From positions 1-24,080 of the IMG/VR virus record IMGVR_UViG_3300017960_000056: a DNA stretch of 24,080 nt; one strand, given 5' to 3'. Source of the DNA: a virus. Of the stretch, positions 1 through 5,057 are shown piece after piece (the first letter of the stretch is position 1; each line of letters starts with the position of its first letter). A model generated the notes under the pieces. That model was given only the letters and a program-made list of their open reading frames with translations, did no database searches and was not told the origin of the DNA. The translations under genes and the position numbers were made by a program.

Positions 1-112
1 AAAGCGCAAATGCTCCTGAAAGATTGATTGTGTTTTCTTTTTGTTTTTTAGAAACACATGATAAAATAGCCAGAATTAATACTAACGCGCCGATATAAAG
101 TATTTTTTTCAT
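1..112 (-). CDS. N-terminal fragment of a lipoprotein, possibly a PstS-like binding protein (runs off the left edge)
   Basis: Only the first 37 codons are in the window. The fragment begins MKKILYIGALVLILAILSC, a basic N-terminus, a hydrophobic core and a lipobox ending ILSC, so the product is very likely exported and lipid-anchored at Cys19. After the Cys the chain is polar, then reads INLSGAFAL. This resembles the first strand of some phosphate-type periplasmic binding proteins (SGAFALYP-like), but 37 residues are too few to be sure. There is no recognisable Shine-Dalgarno sequence before the ATG, only A/T-rich sequence, unlike nearly every other gene here. That and the Ser before the Cys give it a different flavour from the phage genes. 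It may be a gene from another replicon or organism, or mark an assembly junction. Confidence 0.45.
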   Translation of the reverse strand, partial: MKKILYIGALVLILAILSCVSKKQKENTINLSGAFAL

Positions 113-227
113 AGTTATTGTTTTAAAGATTATTTTGTTTTTTCAAATGTCTTATCTCACTTATTTTAAAAAATGAAAGGGGTAAAGTGCCTTGAGCCTT
201 AGAGCCACAAGGGTTTAAGGGGGTTTT

Positions 228-284
228 TGTTTTGTAGGACATATAAAGGATAAATACTTATCATAATATATGTCCCACAAAACA
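228..284. repeat. 57-bp imperfect dyad (18-bp inverted arms)
   Basis: The arms TGTTTTGTAGGACATATA (228-245) and TATATGTCCCACAAAACA (267-284) are reverse complements with one mismatch (A236 against C276). On the minus strand that mismatch becomes a G-U pair. The 21-nt centre holds a smaller offset dyad, GATAA/TTATC (249-253 and 258-262). Neither side has the T-run of an intrinsic terminator; the minus-strand side reads into AAAACAAAAACCCCC. The size and layout suit a dimeric or tyrosine-recombinase binding site, a replication or partition site, or a structured RNA. The arms share the ATGTCC core that I recall for the TnpI site of Tn5401, but no recombinase gene is visible. Confidence 0.6.
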
Positions 285-441
285 TAATCATGTTTCAGCC
301 TTACTCTCCCAAGGGATTGAGCCGTTTTGCTTGTTCAAAAATTGAGGAAAACATAGATGAACATATATGCTTCAATGTAAGAATGAACGGGATTTATGAT
401 TTAAAAAGAGTGATAAACATTAAAGTAAACTAATGATTTAG

Positions 442-783
442 ATGATGCCAGGCATTCAAGATAAAAAATTAAGTTATTTGCAGCAGAACATATTTTTAAT
501 AGAAATGGGAAGTATGAGCCAATGGGTAGTGAATCAGGGGCTAAGAACCTCATATTTTGGTTCTCTCTCAAAAACGGTTTCATATAATGCGGTATATAGA
601 CGTTTTATTAGATAAATAGACCAATAGGGACAGAGACAACCAAAACGCCTTAGAGACCCCTTAGAATGATTATTTGAGGCATTAGGCTATAAATGGACTC
701 TTACTATTGAATATTCAGGAATATGTCTCCTCTATTTGTCAGCAAGGAAGAGAAACTTGTCTTTCTATGTAAATAATTTCTAA
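442..783 (+). pseudogene. Possible decayed small gene (in-frame stops at 613, 625 and 667)
   Basis: One plus-strand frame runs from ATG at 442 to a stop at 781 and is broken by TAA (613-615), TAG (625-627) and TGA (667-669). The first piece (57 codons) has a protein-like composition, with stretches such as SMSQWVVNQGL and VSYNAVYRRFIR. After the stops, LFEALGYKWTLTIEYS continues in the same frame. The pieces read loosely like a small helix-turn-helix protein, but that is an impression only. No ribosome binding site precedes the ATG. It may equally be non-coding sequence. I see no better candidate gene on either strand between 285 and 900. Confidence 0.18.
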
Positions 784-924
784 ACTGTGTTTCTTGAGAG
801 GACAAATTTTAAGACTCAGAATTGTCACCCCCCCGGTTTCTCAAAAAATAAGAAAATGAATACAATATACAACTTGCTACCGAGTAATTACTTTATGTAA
901 ACTAGACTAAGAGACTCAAAACCT

Positions 925-933
925 TGATATAAT
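925..933 (+). promoter_or_regulatory. Candidate extended -10 promoter pointing right
   Basis: TGATATAAT is an exact extended -10 element (TG, one base, TATAAT). No -35 resembling TTGACA lies 16-18 bases upstream. Transcription would start near 940 and run through the DnaA-box cluster at 966-1037 towards the tail end of the lipoprotein gene, which lies on the other strand. It could make a primer or antisense RNA, or be a chance match in AT-rich DNA. Confidence 0.3.
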
Positions 934-965
934 AGGCTTTTTTCAAGTTAACCGTATCATATGCA

Positions 966-1037
966 TTTATGCAAAAATTGAAAAGTGTTGATTTTAAGGC
1001 ATTTTCGAAAAAAACTGTGGATAACTTTTTGCATAAA
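966..1037. other. DnaA-box cluster inside a 12-bp inverted repeat; candidate replication origin
   Basis: TGTGGATAA at 1016-1024 is the exact reverse complement of the consensus DnaA box TTATCCACA. Two near-boxes, TTATGCAAA at 967-975 (plus) and its complement at 1028-1036, differ from TTATGCACA by one base. They lie inside a perfect 12-bp inverted repeat, TTTATGCAAAAA (966-977) and TTTTTGCATAAA (1026-1037). The surroundings (840-1075) are very AT-rich and carry no gene. With the partition genes ~700 bp away this is a reasonable candidate for a plasmid-type origin. No initiator gene is in the window, so the role is inferred. Confidence 0.45.
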
Positions 1038-1056
1038 AAATGAATAAAATAAGCAT

Positions 1057-1090
1057 AAAAAAAAGGCCAATGCATAATACATTGAGCCTT
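1057..1090 (-). terminator. Intrinsic terminator after the lipoprotein gene
   Basis: On the minus strand the transcript forms a stem from AAGGC(T)CAATGTA and TGCATTGGCCTT, about 12 pairs with one bulged U and one G-U pair and a 3-nt loop. It is followed directly by a run of eight T (complement of A1057-1064). It begins 12 nt after the lipoprotein stop codon and ends that transcript. Confidence 0.85.
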
Positions 1091-1102
1091 CTTCATTTAA
1101 AT

Positions 1103-1633
1103 TTATTTCACAGGAACGGTGAATGATACGTCTTGATTTTTCATAAAGTCCTCTGTCGTAACATCACCGAATTTTAGTTTAACTTCTTTCACGCTATTAA
1201 CATCGATTTCTTTACCTTCCGGTACGCTAAATTCAAGAACGCCGTCTTGTTTAACGCCGCCTTCGACGTCTCCACCTACTGCACCATCAGTTAAGAACAT
1301 ATTAGCGTCTAATTGCATGTCACCTACTATTGCTTTACCTTGGTCAGGGTAGAAGTGTAGCTGTTTATCTGTGGTGTTTTCAAGGTTAATGCCTACATTA
1401 ATTTTATCCTTCATAATCTTAATGTCGCCTAAGTTAACTTTCATGCCTAAAGCTTCAGCCTTTTGGCTGCTTGCATCGACCTTTTTAGAGCCATCGTCTT
1501 TCTTTTCTTCGGTCTTCTCGGTCTTCTTATCCTTTGAATCATCTGCCCCTGTTGAAACGTCATCTGTAGAGCTACAGGCAGCTAGTGCCAGAGCTAGACC
1601 CAGAGATAAGAATAAAGCTAAGAATTTCTTCAA
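1103..1633 (-). CDS. Secreted lipoprotein with a DUF4352-like C-terminal domain; probable lysogenic-conversion gene
   Basis: The likely start is TTG at 1633, preceded by GGGGGG 6 nt upstream; it gives 176 aa beginning MKKFLALFLSLGLALALAAC. That is a lipoprotein signal peptide with the lipobox LAAC, so Cys20 should be lipidated and the protein held on the outer face of the membrane. Residues ~21-55 are a low-complexity, Asp/Lys/Glu-rich tether. The remaining ~120 residues (MKVNLGDIKIMKDKINVGI onward) alternate beta-strand-like segments and resemble the immunoglobulin-like DUF4352 fold common in Firmicute lipoproteins. It has its own promoter and terminator, so it is expressed apart from the late genes, as expected of a prophage moron. 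Surface lipoproteins of prophages often block superinfection, but nothing in the sequence proves that role. An upstream ATG at 1648 would put the ribosome site inside the gene and is less likely. Confidence 0.85.
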   Translation of the reverse strand: MKKFLALFLSLGLALALAACSSTDDVSTGADDSKDKKTEKTEEKKDDGSKKVDASSQKAEALGMKVNLGDIKIMKDKINVGINLENTTDKQLHFYPDQGKAIVGDMQLDANMFLTDGAVGGDVEGGVKQDGVLEFSVPEGKEIDVNSVKEVKLKFGDVTTEDFMKNQDVSFTVPVK

Positions 1634-1682
1634 GTTAAAGCCCCCCATTTTGATTAAATACAACTTTAATCATAGGGCAATA

Positions 1683-1711
1683 TTCATACCATTTCAACAT
1701 GTTGTTGTCAA
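1683..1711 (-). promoter_or_regulatory. Sigma-A promoter of the lipoprotein gene, with a palindrome in the spacer
   Basis: On the minus strand a perfect -35 TTGACA (711-706 of the 1 kb, i.e. 1711-1706) is followed after 17 nt by TATGAA (1688-1683), preceded by TG for an extended -10 (TGGTATGAAT). The spacer contains the perfect 10-bp palindrome CAACATGTTG (1695-1704), well placed as an operator. The gene start lies ~50 nt downstream. Confidence 0.7.
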
Positions 1712-1745
1712 AAATGTTAAAGTGTCTACCAAAATGGGAACAAAT

Positions 1746-2078
1746 TTACTTTTTTTGCTTACCTTCTGCTTCATCCAGAAGGATTCGTAGGGCAGTGTTC
1801 ACAAAGGAAGTCTTAAAACCCCTTTTGCCCTTTGCTAATTTGTCTAAGCGCTTCCGTAAGTCGTTTTCAACTAAAAAAGTTGTTCGTGTATGAGTATCTT
1901 CAATAGTGGGCTTCTTTTGTTTGCTTTCAAACGTTTCAAAAAACTGTTCAGCATAATTTTTGTTTGCCTCATCTGTTTCTTCTGTTACACTGACTTCTTC
2001 TATATCTTCACTTTTTTGGGGTGTATCATCTAAATTTGAAATGAAATCAGTTAATTTTCGTTGTTTCTGTTGTTTCAT
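1746..2078 (-). CDS. Ribbon-helix-helix DNA-binding partner of ParA (ParB/ParG-like centromere-binding protein)
   Basis: The best start is ATG at 2078, with AAGGAG at an 11-nt spacing overlapping the end of parA, giving 110 aa; a GTG at 2096 lacks its own ribosome site. The first ~60 residues are acidic and look disordered. Residues ~63-104 (THTRTTFLVENDLRKRLDKL and the following helix with FKTSFVNTALRILLDE) fit one beta-strand followed by two helices, the ribbon-helix-helix fold. Proteins of this shape encoded just after a small ParA bind centromere repeats, stimulate the ATPase and often repress their own promoter (type Ib partition). Here the disordered segment is N-terminal, as in ParG-type proteins. 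The binding site is not identified; the dyad at 2906-2937 in front of parA is one candidate. The pairing with ParA is clear, the exact family is not. Confidence 0.8.
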   Translation of the reverse strand: MKQQKQRKLTDFISNLDDTPQKSEDIEEVSVTEETDEANKNYAEQFFETFESKQKKPTIEDTHTRTTFLVENDLRKRLDKLAKGKRGFKTSFVNTALRILLDEAEGKQKK

Positions 2079-2092
2079 GGTTCTTCTCTCCT

Positions 2093-2887
2093 TCACAATA
2101 TGCCTTCAGCTTTAAACTCTTGGTACAACTTATAATAAGCTTTAACCACTTTATGTTTTGGGTAGGTCAACACAGCAGGTTTTCCCTCGTATGCTGTTGA
2201 ATTAGAAAACTGGATGCTTTTAGGTATCACAGTTTCGAACATTGGCAGTTCTTTTTCGTAGCAGATTCTTCGAGCTTCTTGTAGCATTTGACTGTGTAGA
2301 GTTGTTCGAGAATCAACCATCATTGGAATAATACCTGATATATCTAACTGCGGGTTTTCGTCATCTTTGATTTGTTTGATAACGCTGATCATCCGTAGAA
2401 AACCACGGACTGCATACAATTCAGGCATTAGTGGGATTAGCACATGGTCACTTGCTGCAAGAACATTCCCGGTGACTAGCCCTATACTTGGTGGAGTGTC
2501 TATAAATATGTAGTCGTACTCTTCGTGTATCCCGTCAAACCTATCTACAAGCAGCCTAAATGGGTTCCCTAACTCTTTAAGGTTAGGTAGTACATCAAAT
2601 TCTAAAAAGTCCATTTCATCATTAGAAGGTAGCAGATCAATGTTCTTATCTAGTTTCATGATGACGTCTTTTGCACTCTTCTTTCCCATCATTACATCAT
2701 AAATGCTATGCTCGATATTAGCTGGGTTAATGTTGAAAGCAAGGGCGCAGTTACTTTGTCCGTCTACATCAATAATAAGTATCCGTTTTTTCTTGTTTTC
2801 TTTTGCTACAACACAAGCAAGGTTAGTTATAAGGCTCGTCTTCCCTACTCCTCCCTTGTTAGTTGCAACAGATATGACAACACCCAT
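2093..2887 (-). CDS. parA: ParA-family partition ATPase
   Basis: This 264-aa protein is a short ParA/Soj-type ATPase without an N-terminal DNA-binding domain. The deviant Walker A box KGGVGKT is at residues 11-17, the A' motif LIIDVDGQ at 37-44, and the Walker B strand YIFIDTPPS ends around Asp130. Such ATPases bind the nucleoid when loaded with ATP and move a plasmid along it through a centromere-binding partner, encoded immediately downstream. The start at 2887 follows GGGGGTG with a short spacing. The gene stands behind the strong terminator at 2975-3012, so it is transcribed separately from the lysis genes, probably from the AT-rich interval at 2888-2975. Its presence beside a complete phage structural module suggests a prophage maintained as a low-copy plasmid. 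Confidence 0.93.
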   Translation of the reverse strand: MGVVISVATNKGGVGKTSLITNLACVVAKENKKKRILIIDVDGQSNCALAFNINPANIEHSIYDVMMGKKSAKDVIMKLDKNIDLLPSNDEMDFLEFDVLPNLKELGNPFRLLVDRFDGIHEEYDYIFIDTPPSIGLVTGNVLAASDHVLIPLMPELYAVRGFLRMISVIKQIKDDENPQLDISGIIPMMVDSRTTLHSQMLQEARRICYEKELPMFETVIPKSIQFSNSTAYEGKPAVLTYPKHKVVKAYYKLYQEFKAEGIL

Positions 2888-2905
2888 GATACACCCCCAT
2901 AATAC

Positions 2906-2937
2906 AATATGAATACTACTTATACATATATCATATT
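2906..2937 (-). promoter_or_regulatory. Candidate parA promoter/operator region
   Basis: An inverted repeat, AATATGA (2906-2912) and TCATATT (2931-2937), lies 19 bp upstream of the parA start in AT-rich DNA. A -10-like TATGAT (2935-2930, minus strand) overlaps one arm; no good -35 is seen. The arrangement would suit autoregulation by the ribbon-helix-helix protein, or a centromere, but the arms are short. Confidence 0.3.
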
Positions 2938-2974
2938 ATTTCCTTTATTGAAAGCATTTAAATTATTTTAAAAC

Positions 2975-3012
2975 AAAAAAAGACCAAGTATTACTTCGTA
3001 GTAACACTTGGT
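2975..3012 (-). terminator. Strong intrinsic terminator closing the late/lysis operon
   Basis: The minus-strand transcript folds into a 13-bp stem, ACCAAGTGTTACT (3012-3000) with AGTAATACTTGGT (2995-2983), with one G-U pair and a 4-nt loop. It is followed by one C and seven T (2981-2975). It lies 37 nt after the endolysin stop codon and separates the lysis genes from parA. Confidence 0.93.
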
Positions 3013-3048
3013 ATGTTTAATATTTATGTTTACGTATAAGTAATAAGT

Positions 3049-3876
3049 TTACTTATATCTTATGTTTTGACCAACTCTGATTAAGTTTTTGTCTTTAATA
3101 GTAGGATTAAGTTTCATTAAATTGCTTACTGTTGTCTTATACTTTACCGCAATTTCGGACAGTGTGTCTCCGGATTTAACCTTATGATATTTCTTGCTCG
3201 AAGATGACTTTGTTTCTTTGAGTTTAAGCTTTTGTCCGACTTTAATAAGATTTGGATTGCTGATGTTGTTCAGCTTTTGAAGTTTAGCTACAGTGGTGTC
3301 GTATTTTACGGCAATTTCAGACAGTGTATCTCCGGCTTTTACAGTGTAAGTGGAAGCTTTAGAAGTTGTTTTCTTGGCTGCTGTTTGTTTTGCAGGTTTA
3401 GCCGTAGCTCCTGCGGCTTGTTTGTCGATGTCATAAAGCTTGTTGGATTCGATAATGTTAATTAACAAGTTGGTGTAATTCGGGTCTGTGGCATATCCGG
3501 CCGCCTTTATCTTTTTGCAGGCTTCCTTATAGTCTGTCTCACCTAAGACAGCTTTATAGCGTTGGTTCTGTTTGAGAAACAGCGCATGGTCTTTTACACT
3601 GTCAGCTTGACTATTATACTTTCTCCATTTTGCGTTAACAGTCACCCAACGCTTATTAAGATATTCTCGTGTAGGCAACGTAATTGTTCTACCTTTCCAC
3701 GCAGAGTTAGCTTTAATCCCAAAAAGGTTGTTTCCCAACTTGGCTAATTGGCTGCTACCCCAACCTGATTCTAAGATAGCTTGTGCTATTGTCAGGGAAG
3801 GCAACACCTTATACTCTTTCCACCCGTTAATAGCTCCGTTCTTTACTTTGTTAATGAATGCTTGTTTATTTGTCAT
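3049..3876 (-). CDS. Endolysin: N-acetylglucosaminidase domain plus two LysM repeats
   Basis: At 275 aa the protein has an N-terminal FlgJ/AcmA-type glucosaminidase domain (residues ~1-150) with the catalytic motif ILESGWG, in which Glu36 is the expected acid, and the family marker NNLFGIK (49-55). An Ala/Lys/Thr linker (~153-175) leads to two LysM repeats (~176-219 and 230-274), each starting with a [11 protein letters not shown] block, which bind N-acetylglucosamine in peptidoglycan. It would cut the glycan strands at lysis once the holin opens the membrane. There is no signal peptide, in keeping with holin-dependent export. AGGAGG lies 7 nt before the ATG. It follows the holin by 26 nt and is the last gene before the strong terminator. 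Glucosaminidase endolysins are less usual than amidases in Bacillus phages. Confidence 0.93.
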   Translation of the reverse strand: MTNKQAFINKVKNGAINGWKEYKVLPSLTIAQAILESGWGSSQLAKLGNNLFGIKANSAWKGRTITLPTREYLNKRWVTVNAKWRKYNSQADSVKDHALFLKQNQRYKAVLGETDYKEACKKIKAAGYATDPNYTNLLINIIESNKLYDIDKQAAGATAKPAKQTAAKKTTSKASTYTVKAGDTLSEIAVKYDTTVAKLQKLNNISNPNLIKVGQKLKLKETKSSSSKKYHKVKSGDTLSEIAVKYKTTVSNLMKLNPTIKDKNLIRVGQNIRYK

Positions 3877-3902
3877 GAATAGCCCTCCTGTCTGCTTATG
3901 TA

Positions 3903-4328
3903 TTATTCGTTTTTGGGGTCTGCCTGCTCAGTCTCTTCTAAGGCTTCCCCTTTTTCTTTAATTGTTTCTAAGTATCTGCCAATAAAATCAGGAATAGGTA
4001 TCCCTAATTCATGAAGATTTTCAACAATAGATATACCTTCCATACCGATATAAAAGAAAATAAGTGCTGATTTAGCCACCGGTACACTGTCGAACAAAAC
4101 GACATCGATCATATTACCAATGATGAGAACTAAGAAAATGCCTGCTTTTCTTAATATCCCGAGACTCATGTTCCTGCTGCGTAATTGTCTGTTAACCAGA
4201 GCTTTAAAAAATCCTGTTAGCGTGTCTAACGCAATGAATACTAGTAATACGTTCATAAATGGCGACCATTCACCAAAAAGAAACGTTATAGGGATGCCTA
4301 AGACGGCTAAAAATCCTTGCAGTTTCAT
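3903..4328 (-). CDS. Phage holin (holin family 4, TcdE/Hol44-like)
   Basis: The start at 4328 has AAAGGAG 8 nt upstream and gives 141 aa; an in-frame ATG at 4379 would run through the hairpin at 4351-4377 and has no ribosome site. Hydrophobic segments lie at about residues 4-18, 23-45, 60-75 and 85-100, and the C-terminal ~30 residues are charged (EEKG- and Glu-rich), typical of holins that assemble lethal membrane lesions on schedule. The segment [14 protein letters not shown] is characteristic of holin family 4, where an Asp in a membrane helix is conserved. It directly precedes the endolysin gene, the normal lysis-cassette order. Confidence 0.9.
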   Translation of the reverse strand: MKLQGFLAVLGIPITFLFGEWSPFMNVLLVFIALDTLTGFFKALVNRQLRSRNMSLGILRKAGIFLVLIIGNMIDVVLFDSVPVAKSALIFFYIGMEGISIVENLHELGIPIPDFIGRYLETIKEKGEALEETEQADPKNE

Positions 4329-4350
4329 TAAATTTGCTCCTTTAAATAAG

Positions 4351-4377
4351 GGAGGTGCCACCATATGCAGCACCTCC
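4351..4377 (-). terminator. Hairpin between the XkdX-like gene and the holin
   Basis: The arms GGAGGTGC and GCACCTCC (8 bp, 11-nt loop) lie between the last tail gene and the holin. On the minus strand they are followed by CTTATTTAAAG, only a weak U-tract. It is therefore at best a partial terminator, or a processing or stability hairpin that lowers or protects lysis-gene mRNA. It also argues for the downstream holin start. Confidence 0.5.
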
Positions 4378-4379
4378 AC

Positions 4380-4544
4380 TTAGTCTACGTTATTATGTAT
4401 CTCTTTTTTGAGTCGTTTTGCTTCCTCGTATTCTTCCAACGAAATTAATCCTTTGCCTACCAAAGTTTTTATGTATTCGTCTGTCCAGTAGTCATTTTGA
4501 ACATAGAATTTATATACAAAGTCTGTCCATTTAATTGTGGCCAT
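4380..4544 (-). CDS. Second XkdX-like small phage protein
   Basis: This 54-aa gene starts at ATG 4544 and overlaps the end of the preceding small gene by 14 nt. The product begins MATIKWTDFVYKFYVQNDYW and continues with a segment ending LVGKGLISLEEYEEAK. That layout (a short aromatic helix, then a K-G-x-I-S-x-E-E-Y turn and a charged helix) matches the XkdX family of ~50-residue proteins encoded between tail fibre and lysis genes in Bacillus phages, although the sequence differs clearly from its neighbour. The ribosome site is a weak AAGGGG 12 nt upstream, so translation may be coupled to the gene before. The function of XkdX is not known. Confidence 0.7.
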   Translation of the reverse strand: MATIKWTDFVYKFYVQNDYWTDEYIKTLVGKGLISLEEYEEAKRLKKEIHNNVD

Positions 4545-4725
4545 CTTGTTTATCATCCCCTTCTAACCCGTCTGATGGAGGCGGTGAACTGTAGCTCCAT
4601 CCCGTAATTTTTTCATACTCTTCCGGGGTTAGATAACCCCACTCCACGTAGTCTCTCATGATATAATCCTCGTAGCATCCCCAGTCCCAGAATACTTTTA
4701 TGGTTTCATAATCGGGATATTTCAT
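4531..4725 (-). CDS. XkdX-family small phage protein
   Basis: The 64-aa product starts MKYPDYETIKVFWDWGCYED and contains the family turn WGYLTPEEYEKITG (residues ~29-42), followed by an extra Ser/Pro/Asp-rich tail of ~20 residues. XkdX-type proteins sit downstream of tail-fibre and baseplate genes in Bacillus phages and PBSX; their role is unknown. Its ATG overlaps the stop of the upstream gene (ATGA) and its end overlaps the next gene by 14 nt, so the three small genes are probably translationally coupled. Confidence 0.8.
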   Translation of the reverse strand: MKYPDYETIKVFWDWGCYEDYIMRDYVEWGYLTPEEYEKITGWSYSSPPPSDGLEGDDKQDGHN

Positions 4726-5045
4726 GTAGAAGTGCCACCTTTCAACTGTTCAATTTGTTTCTGTAACTGAGCAATTTGATAAGACAGAACAGCATTTTGT
4801 TTTTTTAATAAGTCAAGTTCATTTGTTTCAGTTTCTGATGGCTGCAAACTCTCAATGTATTCTTGTGTAGCTGTCTCTTTCCAAACCTTTTCTTTCGGGT
4901 AAAACTTCGGGAGATATAAACCCGGATCAAATGAGATGTCAGTCCACCCGTCCGGTATATCATAATTCCCCTGATCATCAGGCTTGAGAACGTCATTGTC
5001 GATCAATAAGAAAGTTTCTTTATCATATTTAAAAATGTTTTTCAT
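4722..5045 (-). CDS. Hypothetical tail-region protein with a C-terminal coiled coil
   Basis: The start is placed at ATG 5045, which has AGGAG at a 9-nt spacing; the ATG at 5054 directly abuts that same AGGAG and cannot use it. The product is 107 aa. Its N-terminal half (KNIFKYDKETFLLIDNDVLK and on through a YDIPDGWTDISF segment) looks like a small beta-rich domain with several Pro and aromatic residues, as in the XkdW-like proteins that follow tail fibres. Residues ~70-100 form a leucine/glutamine heptad helix (LDLLKKQNAVLSYQIAQLQK), likely to trimerise. The ribosome site overlaps the stop of the BppU-type gene. A fibre-associated or chaperone role is an inference from position. Confidence 0.7.
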   Translation of the reverse strand: MKNIFKYDKETFLLIDNDVLKPDDQGNYDIPDGWTDISFDPGLYLPKFYPKEKVWKETATQEYIESLQPSETETNELDLLKKQNAVLSYQIAQLQKQIEQLKGGTST

Positions 5046-5057
5046 GGCGTACATCTC

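Noticed and set aside
228-284. Reading the dyad as a protelomerase (hairpin telomere) site
   Set aside because: Such sites need a perfect palindrome at the very centre; here the arms match but the central 21 bases do not, and no protelomerase gene is visible.
401-583. Minus-strand frame of 60 codons in the left gene-poor region
   Set aside because: No ribosome binding site and no recognisable domain. It overlaps the plus-strand frame, which reads somewhat better but is itself doubtful.
902-1096. Minus-strand frame of 64 codons overlapping the terminator
   Set aside because: It starts inside the terminator stem of the lipoprotein gene and runs through the AT-rich DnaA-box region, so it is a by-product of base composition.
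1371-1790. Plus-strand frame of 139 codons across the lipoprotein gene
   Set aside because: Antisense to a well-supported gene and its promoter; composition is Ser/Phe/Leu-rich mirror sequence without start signals.
3903-4379. Longer holin starting at 4379
   Set aside because: The first 17 codons would span the 8-bp hairpin, and the good AAAGGAG belongs to the ATG at 4328.
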